Assembly: GCA_032871835.1 (NCBI GenBank)
Contig: CM065296.1
Location: 13,408,001 to 13,472,000 of the forward strand
Length of the DNA stretch: 64,000 bases
Source: Dipteronia dyeriana
Taxonomy: Eukaryota; Streptophyta; Magnoliopsida; Sapindales; Sapindaceae
Direction: 5' to 3'
A program made the translations under genes and the position numbers. Position 1 is the stretch's first letter, and the number at the start of each line of letters is the position of its first letter. The notes under the pieces were generated by a model that did not search any database, was not told where the DNA came from, and saw only the letters and a program-made list of their open reading frames with translations. Positions 35,059-45,259 of this stretch are shown here, piece after piece.

Positions 35059-36711
35059 CATTTTGTTCAAGCTACCAACAACATAGGCGTCGTACGGCAG
35101 ATGGCATCACTAACCATATAGCCTTACTCATAGCTTTATCACCATCGATCAATATCGATATCGGACTTATACCATGCATAGCTTCTAAGAATGTCTATAA
35201 TATCCATCGATAAGTATCCACCGTCACATCAACCAATAACCCAAACCAAAAATTACCGTTTTCGTATGATGGTTCACCCCGATGAATATCACTTGTGGCC
35301 GATTATAAACATTAGTTCGGTACGTTGATTCAAATGACATAACATCACCAAAGTATCTGTAGTCGCATCGTGACATTCCGTCAGACCAAACTAATTTGCC
35401 CATGCTACAATCTTCAAGAATACTGTACTGAAAGAAAAATGCTGGATCCATTTCCGTTTTCACTGTCATGTAAAAGATAATTGAATCTGCATCAGAATTG
35501 TGGGAACAAGACCTACGTATGCTATCCAACAGGTTTTACAAGTCTTTCCTTGTGTGTCCCATAGACACATAACTACCAGACTGATCCAACTGGTGATCCA
35601 TCATTTGGGAGGTTTTCACTCCAACTGATCTCAATGATTGCGCTTGTGCTAGATCACATTCTTTGACAAATCTATGAGAACAAATGAATTAGTTGTGATT
35701 GCCAGGTGATAACTTATGAATATACTCAATCACAAACTGCGCGTAACAACCCATAACATTTTCCCCCTATCAAAATTTATTTTCAATACTGCCTGACAAT
35801 CTTCACGAGTCTGCCCTCTAGGTTCACGAACCCTATCAATTCTATCAACATATTTTTTTGCTCTATACCCTTGTTTGGAACAAACCCACTTACGAATTGT
35901 TATTAATCCATGTGAGTCTTGACACCACCGGTCGTTACGCATACTGAACCCCATAACATATGAATATTTCTTATAAAACTCCTCAGCATCAGTAACAAAT
36001 ATAAACTCTTTCCCTATAAAATCACTGCCTTGTAAACTTTTAAGTTCACTATTTAACCGATCATCGGTTGGTTGGACAAAATTATCAACAGACAAACAAG
36101 GGGGTGTGGAAACATTACCGTGACCAAACGACAAGTGATATGGCCATTCGTTGATGTGTCAGTTGGTTTTAACTCCTCGTTGTCTGTATGTGCTATGTCT
36201 ACCTCATGCCACCTTGAGTATCCTTCACTGTTCAAATCCAGATGTCCAGTTCCAGTGCTAAACATTCCAATATGATTATCCATAAAAATACCTACAACTC
36301 AAGAACATTTAACAGTTTCACTGTAAACATTCTGAGAGAAGCATTTTTATCATCTTACAAACAATTTGAGCAAAATGATGTGGGGATACAGTTATTTCAA
36401 TACTGAATCAGAGGCAGCTCATACGTTAGCTATTTTGAAATCTTCTGCTGCAGGTTGAACCTTTGGAAGAATGGATTTACTGTCCTTACAAATGTGGAGA
36501 AGAATTGTTTTGTACAGAAGTGATGCGTGACTAAGGGAAGGATGGCAGCAGTGGAGACCTTTGCATTTGAAGGTGTTTAAGGTGGGAAAGTGAGAAAATT
36601 GAATGGGTTGGTTGACCCTATTAATAACGTATGGAGTACTTAAATGTGATACAACAATTTGGTGGGATTTGGCGGTGGGTCAATTAAAACATAATTTTAA
36701 GCGTACATTGG

Positions 36712-37400
36712 CAATAACGACATCCTCGTGACCTAATATCAGTCGCCTGAATATCGCTTTACATGTATGAAATATATTAGGCCACTCCGGCAGCGACTTC
36801 AAGGTGATTTTGCTAATGGTCATCGTCTGATTGCTATTTCCTCGGTTCTAGCCAATTTCATTCCTTACAGCTAAGCGACCTCAAAGCAACATACAATACG
36901 TCACCTTGAAGTCACTATTATTCATGAACGAGAACCCAAAGAAACAACAATTTCAAGGCGACATATCTTCTAGTCGAGTTGAAGTCGCTATTTCCATTGA
37001 AAAATATGGTTCAAACCTGAGTTGATAACAAAATTTTGGCGACCAGGGTCATAGTTACCCTAATGTCGCTATAGCATCGGATCAAACCCCAAACAATTCA
37101 ACACAAGAGTGACTTTAAGGCGACATATGTGTAAGTCGCGTCGAAGTTGCTATTGCCTCTGGAAAGACTTGGTTCATACCCGAAACTTTAGCGACATTTA
37201 GGCAACCGTGAGAATTGTTGCACCATTGTCGCTATAGGCTCGTATCACATAACAATAAAGCTGAGTCAGTAGCGACCTTAAGGTGACTTTCTATACGTCG
37301 TCTTAAGGGTCGCGGTTGTCACTGTTTGCCTAGTAGTTATGAAACTCGAGAGGAAAATGACTTTCTAGCGACCATTACATGGTCGCCTTGAGATCGCTAC
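36712..37400. repeat. GTCGC/GCGAC array 2, ~80-bp tandem units
   Basis: Unit starts (A/GGCGAC or close variant) fall near 36716, 36792, 36872, 36958, 37038, 37119, 37190, 37271 and 37366, so spacing is mostly 71-95 bp around 80. Each unit is internally palindromic: GCGAC near its start, then GTCGC, then a second GTCGCTAT, followed by a non-palindromic spacer. The array lies upstream of the MULE transposase start and is the largest of three such arrays. Confidence 0.7.
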
Positions 37401-37514
37401 AGTCTCAGGTTCTAGGTAGAATGAAAAAAGATAAAGCAAGCTTGGGTTCCCCAATCTAGGGAAAAGTAAATAAAACAACAACTGGACCTGTTCACCCCTA
37501 ACCTAATGCGTGCC

Positions 37515-37675
37515 AATATAAATAGCCAACCAATTTGTGCACAACACCTACCACCACCCTAAAAAATCCTACACTTCTACCACACCGACTCATCACATTC
37601 ATCATCAATACTTGTATTTGGGAAAAAAAGGGAGTTGAAGAAATATTGAAGGAGAAATGGAAGTAACACTCTGGG
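37515..37675 (+). promoter_or_regulatory. Promoter-like TATA box, leader and short first exon
   Basis: CAATATAAATAGCC (TATA core at about 37517-37525) is followed by a CA-rich pyrimidine-patterned leader, an ATG at 37657 in AGAAATGGAAG context, and a consensus splice donor GGGTAAG at about 37674. The deduced exon is only six codons (MEVTLW) and was not identified. It sits between a GTCGC array and the plant transposon protein gene. It could be chance, or a captured promoter. Confidence 0.3.
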
Positions 37676-38219
37676 TAAGGATTCATGTAAACCCGTTCTA
37701 TTTCATTATTGTTGTAGGATATTAGGTGACCTTAATAAAAATGTGATTCATATGATCTCCAATTACTTCTTAAGTGCTAAGGTTTCATGAAAACAAACCC
37801 CAAAATTTTCTGATATAGCCTATCTATTTTATGGTTGTATGCATCTCGTTTTTTAAGGGTATGTACGGGGTAGGACCGTGTATGGAATTGGTGGCGGTGG
37901 ATCCATCGATTATGGAACTGTTTTGTTTCATATAATTGTAATTTGTTTAATATCCGTGTATGAAGTTTTAATTGCAGGGACAGTGAAATTATACGAGGAG
38001 AAAGAGTAAGTAAATGTTGTAGTATTATGTAACGAGAAAAAAGATTTTGACAAAGGTTCTGAAGCAGCCAAATGCAATCCATTTGCTATTACAAGTCCGA
38101 CATAATAAAAATATTGGCAATAGATAATGATAAAATTTAAAATTACATTGTTGTAAAGCCAATTCTTTTTTAAAAAGACTGCATGTAAACATAGTCTGTG
38201 CAATATGCTACGGAAAATA

Positions 38220-38244
38220 GGGGGGGGGGGGGGGGGGGGGGGGG
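38220..38244. repeat. 25-base G homopolymer in coding context
   Basis: Twenty-five consecutive G on plus (C on minus) encode the poly-Pro tail of the minus-strand plant transposon protein. Length variation would shift the frame, so the true C-terminus cannot be fixed. Confidence 0.95.
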
Positions 38245-38667
38245 AGTATGGAGGTACCTGCTCAGATGACCCTCTCGGTCCGCTGGCTGAACGATCAGTA
38301 GGCCTGCGACCAATAAATGGTATCACGATGCCAACATCACCCAAACCTCTTTGAAAAGCATCCATCCTATCATTGATGTACGTGAACTGCTCCATATAGG
38401 TACGGTGGTTGGCATCCATCTGTAGGCTCATATCGTCGATACCGTGTAAAATCTGATCCATCATTGGCCCCTCATTTGCTTTGACCGCATCTAGGTTACC
38501 CTCCAAATTGTAGTCCAAATCATCTTGGTCATCATCGAACTCATCCTCGTCCGACTGATCTCCAAGCAGTTTGGCTCCTCTATGCTTGGTAAGATCATTA
38601 TAAACCATTTTCCCCATGTCTGTCATAGGAGGAAACATTGTCCAGCCTCCCCCGTGCACGTTAATCC

Positions 38668-41013
38668 TGTAGAGAAAAATCGATTCAAAAATGCGGCGGA
38701 ATGTTAAAATTGGGGTTTGGTATATTTAATTTTTTTCAGAAAGAACCTTAACCATACATTAATTGACATATATTAAAAATATAGTACATTTTTTTTCGTG
38801 ACGATTGAACTAACATCGAATTGAATCCATAAGATCTTCCAATCCAATCACGAACGTGAATCACTTAGGAGTGTGGGCTCCCTTTCTTTAAATTGTATAC
38901 CTGAGGATGGAAACAAAAAAATCTCTTTCTCTTGTTAGTCACAATAATCCTCCAAGAAGAAAAACAAAGAACGTTAGATCACTTGTGAATTATCAATCAA
39001 TTTGATTGAAACTCACGTGAACCTTGATTCAATGTTGTACACAAAACCTTTTAATGTAAAGGCTACTAGTACACTATCAAAAACAAAACATTCTTTCTTT
39101 CTGTTCTTCTTTGTCGAATTTTCACACACCAATTTTTAGAGTTGGATGAATTTTGTCTAAAGCAAAAAACTAAATTTTAGTCTCTTAAAATTCTCTCTTG
39201 GTTGAATTTTACTCTTGTATAAACCCTAGCCTTGGCCTAATTTTCTTTCTGTATAAAACCTAGCCTTGGCCGACTTTCTCTAGTAAAATTATTAGCCTTG
39301 GCCGAATTTACCTAGAGGTATATATAGGTTTCTTAAATCCTCTCCTATAGAGTATTTACTTGGTGGGCAAGAATCCTATCTCTAGGTGGATATACTTGGT
39401 GACAAAGAATCCTTTTCTAAAAAAGATTTCTTTTCCACACCAAGAAACCTAATCCAACTCAAATAATGTATTTATTCAATAATCAATTATTGAATATAAT
39501 TAAATTGTGACTATATTAAAACTTCCTAATTGGACTAATTGTCAACTAGAGTTTTAATAGAAATCAAATACCTCCTAATTTGACTAGATAAATAAATTCT
39601 TATAATTTATCTACTTATCATATTACTAACAATAATATGACTCTAGGAGACTATCTCCTATTAGAATTTTTTTTTTTGACTTTTAATTAAACAACTAATT
39701 AATTAATAAATTAATTAATTTCTATTTAATAAAATAATAAAATAAAAAACAATATATAAGGCTACTATATAGTCCCTTGCCGCCCATGCTATATAAATAT
39801 GGGTCAAATATTGTTTTTTCTATTTTATTAAATCCATTGGACTTTAATAAAAGGTCCACATGTGAACTATACCCATTCTTACTAAAAGAAACAAGTCCAC
39901 ATGCCTTAATACAATTCTAGATGGACACATAAATTGGTTCGGTAGAATATATCAAGTGATCCATGCAAGTTCATGTGAATTGGGGATCTTGACGGGCTAT
40001 CTAAATTTAAGCTCCAATAGACATAACCTAATCACAATCAACAAATGATTCACTTAGGTCTGATATATTAATTTTAGTTCATTCCATTATAGAACTAAAA
40101 TTGAACTCTTAAATAAAGATAGGATAAGTTAACATTTCTCATTCATACATTAGACAATCTTAATGGAGAAAATGTATCCTTGTGAATAATATCAGTAATC
40201 GCCAAGAGCTCATAGACCGCCTATAGCTCTCTAAGTTACCATATTTACTCATATGACCACATCTTGAACTTGGATATTTTGACATGTCCAGAAGCTATAT
40301 TTCAATAGACACTATTGAAAACTTAACGTTAAGATATAATATCTAATACCTCAAAACATCCATACGATGATATTCTATTCTCATTTAATAAATGGAGCCA
40401 CGATGTCCATATTTATAAATGAAGTCCTCTATCGATTAACAAATGAATACCACCAAACTATCGAGGATAGTCTATGCTATATAATTGTACTCATTGATAG
40501 CTCAAATGATAACTCTTGCAACCATAAGTCCATCATTTATCTCAGGATTGAGATAGAATCTCCGATTATCTTCAAGTGAAAACTTTTATCTATTGACGGT
40601 TCTGGATAAAGTATTTCACTGTGATCCTATTCAATGCACCAAGTGCACTAGATTCTTTTGCCTAAAGACACCGCACTTTGATGATTTAGACTTATCATAA
40701 CACATTTGATCCCACTCAAATGCTAGCTAAAGAATCTACAACTTTGAAAAGATAAAGGCGCCCAACCTTTATCTTAAGTTGTGAATATTATTCAAGACTA
40801 ACTAAAGAATTGTGTCTACCTCATACATGTTCAGATGAACGAACAATTCCTCATTTCTCATAGTCTTTTGACCTTATGATTATTTATTTTTGACAATTAT
40901 AATAATTAAACTATAAATGCTATAAGATTTGTTAAACTAGAATTCACTTTTATTACTATGAAAAGATTGTCAAATATATTATTACACTCTTGCTGTCGAG
41001 AATAATCCCAACA
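38668..41013 (-). mobile_element. Family-A solo LTR with perfect target duplication
   Basis: 2346 bp. On plus it runs from TGTAGAGAAAAATCG to AATAATCCCAACA and is flanked by AATCC at 38663-38667 and 41014-41018. There is no primer site or polypurine tract outside, so it is a solo LTR left by recombination between two LTRs. It fixes the full LTR length of family A. The minus-strand gene around it reads in phase across the site. Confidence 0.96.
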
Positions 41014-42227
41014 AATCCCAGCTGCCTCACAAAAGTGAGTAATGAGGCAGGGGAAGGGCAATGGGCCTTTGGATGAGTGGCCACTTCTGAAGATGTGATT
41101 CATGATGATTTGGCCTATGTCTATGGGTAGGCCATTTCTTGCACAGTATAAGAAACGTGCAACATCATACCCCAATTTCGTTCGGTAGGTGGTGGGTGCT
41201 AAGGAGAATGGGAAGATAACGTACCAAAACCCCGTATCTAACTTCAACTAGATGTTTAATAGGGGATATCGGTAGTCATTCCAAGCATGATCACCGTTCA
41301 TTCTCAAGTCTGCTGCTAACTCCGCATTCCATGGCTCAAAGTGTCATTTTTGGGTAGACCATCAACCAGGTGACCAAGATCCCTAGGACTGCCCAACCAC
41401 TCGTTAATTCCGTCATCTGTGATTTGGACCGATCTCCCTTGAACCATGATAGGGACCCCCTGAAGAAACTGATACGGGACCATGACATAGTAAAATTCCC
41501 TTACTAATTCAAGTGTGCCATGTTGAGGGTCCATACATATCGATGCCACCTCATTATATTTACTGTTTCCAAGATGAATGTGGTGCCGAATACTGGCATG
41601 TTGATCCCTCTTTTAGGCCAAATCCTTCTACTACCGAATAGTGCCTATCTCTCCGGATCTGACGGGTTTGGGAAATCTGTAATCGAATCTCCTTTTCCTT
41701 TCCCCCTTACCAACGACATTGCCAGAGTCTGTCTTCTCTTCTTCGATAGCCTACCTCCATCCTTAGTGCTTTTTTTTCCTTTTCTACCGCCAACCATTCT
41801 CAATTTCTCTCAAATTCAAATTGGCAGAACAACAGTTTCACACAAAAACCTACAACCACCCTTAATACTACCAATAACCGATCAACAACGTATAACCACC
41901 CTTAGTTATATCTATAATGAATCACCAAACTGTACAACACTTACAACTACGCACTACACAACGATAATTACACAAAACAGAAAAATGTATGTGTTGCCAA
42001 CAACTAATCCCAAAAAAGTATCAAATAACTTCTCAATGTCATAAAACCTAATAATGTAGAGGAAGATATGCCTTACACGAGAACTTGAAGATGATTGTAG
42101 GAGTTTTGGTTGAGGATTACCTTTGGAGTTTAAGAAGCACCGTTGGACATTGCTTGAGGTCAATTTTCATGGTGTTTTTTGTGTTTCAATCAACTTTCCA
42201 TGACTTAGGGTTTGTAAAGAAAGTTTC

Positions 42228-42545
42228 ACGCAAGTGTGACTTCAAGGCAACCTTTGTAGTCGCTTTTTTATAGTCACTTTTATAGGGTCAATTTATACAA
42301 AACGCTACTGTTTCACTTACAGATTAGGGAAAATGCGACCTGTAGGTCACTCTGCTGTATTTCCCAATAGTCCCCTTCAGATCGCTTTCATCTCTATCTT
42401 GGTCGTGCAAAACAGATTCAGATGCAATAACATGGCGACTGTGTGTTTGGTCGCCTCACTGTCGCTATCATCTCTATTTCGAAATAAGTAGTCCGAGGAA
42501 ATAGCGGCTCCAGGCCGCCATTGTTACGTTTGACCTATGGTCGTG
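42228..42545. repeat. GTCGC/GCGAC array 3
   Basis: Degenerate units similar to array 2: GTGACTTCAAGGC...GTAGTCGCT (42235-42263), TGCGACCTGTAGGTCAC (42334-42350), GGCGACTGTGTG...GGTCGCC...GTCGCTATC (42434-42470) and a CGGCTCCAGGCCGCC variant (42505-42519). It lies between the plant transposon protein gene and a ribosomal protein gene fragment, so it may mark an outer transposon edge. Confidence 0.55.
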
Positions 42546-42632
42546 ACAACCTTGACTTTGTCATATCTTCCTATCTCGAGTGACTTGTATCTAAGTAAAG
42601 ATCCATATAAAGATCCAAATCAAAGAGAAAAT

Positions 42633-42880
42633 TTATGGAAGACCTGATTTGATAATAATTTTTAAGTCATCGGCTAAAGAGCTAGTGTTGCTGTTACCCA
42701 AAGATGCGAGTAAATATGCAATGATTACTTCCATTTTCTGCTCGAACCCTATAAAATAAAAACAATGAAATCAATTCAGAATGACAAAAGAAAAATTACT
42801 TGTGCGACGAGAAGACTGGCTCCAGCTGTAAGAGAATTTGGGTTGAGAGAGGATGAGTGAAGGTGAGAAGGAGATGATAA
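42633..42880 (-). pseudogene. 60S acidic ribosomal protein P2, 5' UTR and first coding exon only
   Basis: On minus, an ATG at 42734 opens MEVIIAYLLASLGNSNTS then SLADDLKIIIKSG, which matches the start of plant P2 stalk proteins (M-K-V-x-A-x-L-L-A-V-L-G-G-N-x-S-P-S-A-D-D-L-K) with one extra residue. A GT donor follows at 42643-42642, and frame-through hits TAA at 42635. Upstream there is a candidate 5' UTR intron (GT at 42799, AG at 42749) and a pyrimidine-rich leader (about 42800-42880). P2 forms the ribosomal stalk that recruits elongation factors. The remaining exons are not seen. It is either truncated by the adjacent GTCGC element or captured by it. I am fairly sure of the protein match, less so of the splice sites. 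Confidence 0.6.
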
Positions 42881-42929
42881 ATTAGTGAAGGGATAAAAAA
42901 TCCAATTGATTTGGAGGGGCTTATTTTAT

Positions 42930-43855
42930 CATATTATAACAAAAAAAAATAAGTTTGTGATTACGTAGTCCTAGTTGTTGGACTCACTAAACATGGGATT
43001 GGATAGAAAATAGTTCATTCCCAGTCCTATCGCAAACAAAAAACATGAGTTTAGAGAAACGTTAAACTCATTGAACCTATGTTGAAGCACCAAAATTTTA
43101 AACTATTGGATTTGGAGAGTGCCACACAGATGAGCTGCTTGATTTTAGCATTTGGTGGTATATAACTTAGTGACTGTGTATACTTAGTTAGATATTGCCT
43201 GCATTAGAAGATCCCAAATGTTTTTTTTTATATATTATTGGTTAATGATTTAGTACACATATTATCAACATTATTTAAACCTTTTACTAAATTGATAGGA
43301 AATATTAATATTATTACTGTAGATATTTTTCAGAAGTTGAGAGGAAATATTGACAATGGGGGAAAATATTTTTATATTAACTATTGGCATTGTTAGAATT
43401 TTTTTAAATTAATTTTCTTGAATTTTATTATTAATTGTTCAAATATTTATTCATTAATTTTTTTAAGATAAAAAGATTCATTAAGGAAAACCAAACTACA
43501 AAATACTTTACCACACACTTAAGAGACTAAAGGATATCTTTTTAAAATCATATTACTAACTAATCTGGCTTCTCTTCGCTTTAGCAACATCCGGTGATAA
43601 CATTGTCAAAATAAACCAAAATAGTAGGGGGATATTATTGATACTACATATTTGGTTAACAATTTCGAGGAAAAGTTAACTTTTTAACGTGATAATGAGT
43701 AAATTAATAATATGTATTTATGTTTTACAAATTAATTATCGATTTATTTATTAAATATTTTCTAAATTTACTTTTAATTCATTAAAAATACTATTTGGAA
43801 TAAGTTTACAAGTCAAATATTTTTATGAATTTCATGAAGGTTTATGATAACTTGT
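42930..43855. other. AT-rich stretch without recognisable content
   Basis: No coding domain, LTR terminus or clear tandem repeat was recognised on either strand. Confidence 0.5.
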
Positions 43856-43859
43856 TCAC

Positions 43860-44815
43860 TAAACAACTTTAACGTTGAGATGAGCCTACGTTGAACTTGT
43901 TCATGAAGGTTTACCATAACTTGTTCACCGAACAAGTTTAATGTTGCGATGAACGTTACACTCGTTCAACCTACGTTGAATTTGTTCATGAAGGTTTACG
44001 ATAATTTGCTCACCGAACAAGTTTAACGTTGAGATGAATGTTAATCTTGTTCAACCTACGTTGAACTTGTTCATGAAAGTTTCACGTAGGTTTACTTTAA
44101 CTTGTTCACCGAACAAGTTTAACGTTGAGATAAACGTTAAAGTTGTACAACCTATATTGAACTTGTTCATGAAAATTTATGTTGACTTGTTCACAGAATG
44201 AGTTTAACGTTCATCTGAACGTTAAACTCGTTCAACCTATGTTGAACATGTTCATAACGATTAACGTTAACTTTTTCATGAACGAGTTTAATATTCCTCT
44301 AAACAATAAACTTGTTCAACCTACGTTGAACTTGTTCATGAAGATTTATGGTAACTTGATCAATGAATGAGTTTAACGTTATCAGATGAACGATAAACTC
44401 GTTCAACCTACGTTGAACATGTTCATGGATATTTAAGTTGACTTGTTCACAGAATTAGTTAAACATTCATCTGAATGTTAAACTCATTCAAACTACGTTG
44501 AACTTGTTCATAACGATTTACGTAACTTGTTCACAAACGAGTTTAACGTTCCACTAAACGTTAAACTTGTTCAACCTACATTGAACTTGTTCATGAAGAT
44601 TTATGGTGACTTGTTCAATGAACAAGTTTATTGTTATCAGATGAACGATAAACTCGTTCAGCCTACATTGAACATGTTCATAAAGATTTACGTTGACTCG
44701 TTTAACCTACATTAAACTTGTTCATAACGATTTACGTTAGCTTGTTCACGAACGAGTTTAACGTTCATCTAAACATTAAGCTTGTTCAACTTACCTTGAA
44801 CTTGTTCTTAAAGTC
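43860..44815. repeat. ~85-bp minisatellite, about eleven units
   Basis: The word CCTACGTTGAACTTGTTCAT, with variants, starts near 43884, 43977, 44056, 44150, 44236, 44319, 44406, 44491, 44575, 44660 and 44706. Spacing is mostly 79-94 bp, with one shorter 46-bp unit at the end. Units contain near-palindromes such as AACTTGTTCACCGAACAAGTT and CGTT...AACG. The plus-strand frames at 44179-44370 and 44527-44715, which repeat a 28-residue pattern, are by-products of an 84-bp unit. Confidence 0.88.
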
Positions 44816-44999
44816 CAAAATTTTAAAACCTATATTTTATTTTATTTATTTCATATAATAAAATAAATATTTTTCATGTATTTTTTCAATAAATTTTTTA
44901 TAAAATAAATTTTTATTAATTAATATGTAATATAATATATTATTATATTGTTATATATATATATATATATATAACATAATAAAAATATATTTTTTATTG

Positions 45000-45022
45000 A
45001 GCAACCGTTTGAAACCGGTTGC
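45000..45022. repeat. Short perfect hairpin
   Basis: GCAACCG, a 7-base loop, then CGGTTGC form a stem. It is at the edge of an AT-rich block ending the minisatellite. It may be a transposon or MITE terminus, but no partner was found. Confidence 0.4.
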
Positions 45023-45259
45023 TTTTCTTGTCACCCACTTTTTAATTTTCTATTATTTGTTTTATACATTTTTGTTTTGTTGTATGGTACAACACATAAG
45101 GGTGCTTTGCACCATAGCCAACTCCTTTAATGGAAGATATATATGTTGCCATTGTACACTCATACATGTTTTGGGAAGCATGTTGAACAAAAAAAGTTAC
45201 AATTGTGTGGTTAGGTAAATAAATGTATAGCTAACTTGGTGTAGTTGGTGTTGCTCCTC

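Larger units (their letters stand above)
23920..36283 (-). pseudogene. FAR1/FHY3-like Mutator (MULE) transposase, split by a 9.7 kb Sirevirus
   Basis: Start at 36283 (MDNHIGMFSTG). After a frameshift near 36130 the FAR1 DNA-binding domain follows (36000-35735: EEFYKKYSYVMGFSMRN, WVCSKQGY). The MULE transposase core (35529-35064) includes LVWSDGMSRCDYRYFGDV, YRTNVYN and SILIDGDKAMSKAI. After the retrotransposon (TSD CATTT) the same frame resumes (25337-24661) with WSESINAFLN and a SWIM finger, SCKMFDKLGIPCCHA. A last part (24400-23920) has DPVIVVTKESIRQ and a zinc knuckle (CGNYEHPGHIAKTC). Defects: a TAG replaces the His of the CxW(H)LE block (35072-35074); the first catalytic Asp reads Glu (35339-35341); the first SWIM Cys reads Tyr; the knuckle lacks one Cys. 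In the nucleus it would cut and paste DNA by a DDE mechanism; FAR1/FHY3 are domesticated relatives. Confidence 0.85.
38195..41797 (-). pseudogene. 'Putative plant transposon protein' domain gene, split by a solo LTR
   Basis: The N-terminus at 41797 is basic and NLS-like (MVGGRKGKKSTKDG, SKKRRQ). A stop follows at about 41645, then a frameshift near 41570. 41549-41316 carries ELVREFYYVMVPYQF and GRSVQITDDGINEWLGSP, a style I recall from the Pfam 'putative plant transposon protein' family (PF20167). 41247-41014 continues with KLGYDVARFLYCARNG, LPIDIGQIIMNHI and HFCEAAGI. The family-A solo LTR interrupts here; the same frame resumes at 38667 with HGGGWTMFPPMTD, an acidic stretch (DEDEFDDDQDDLD), a possible helical segment and a proline run coded by the 25-G homopolymer on plus. 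Proteins of this family occur in plant mobile elements; biochemical role unknown. Confidence 0.65.

Noticed and set aside
36712..37400. CRISPR-like regular repeat array
   Set aside because: Repeat units vary, spacers are related to each other, and the context is a plant transposon; a CRISPR array is not plausible.
37777..38082. 101-residue minus-strand ORF
   Set aside because: No domain or composition of a real protein; it overlaps intron-like and transposon spacer sequence.
44179..44715. Repetitive plus-strand ORFs with a 28-residue periodic peptide
   Set aside because: They are translations of the ~84/85-bp minisatellite, broken wherever unit length departs from a multiple of three; no start context or conserved domain.
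45219..45252. GGTGTAGTTGGTGTTGC as the A box of a plus-strand tRNA or SINE
   Set aside because: The matching B box is about 190 bases away on that strand; the minus-strand head of the SINE at 45494-45446 has proper spacing and explains the tail and duplications.
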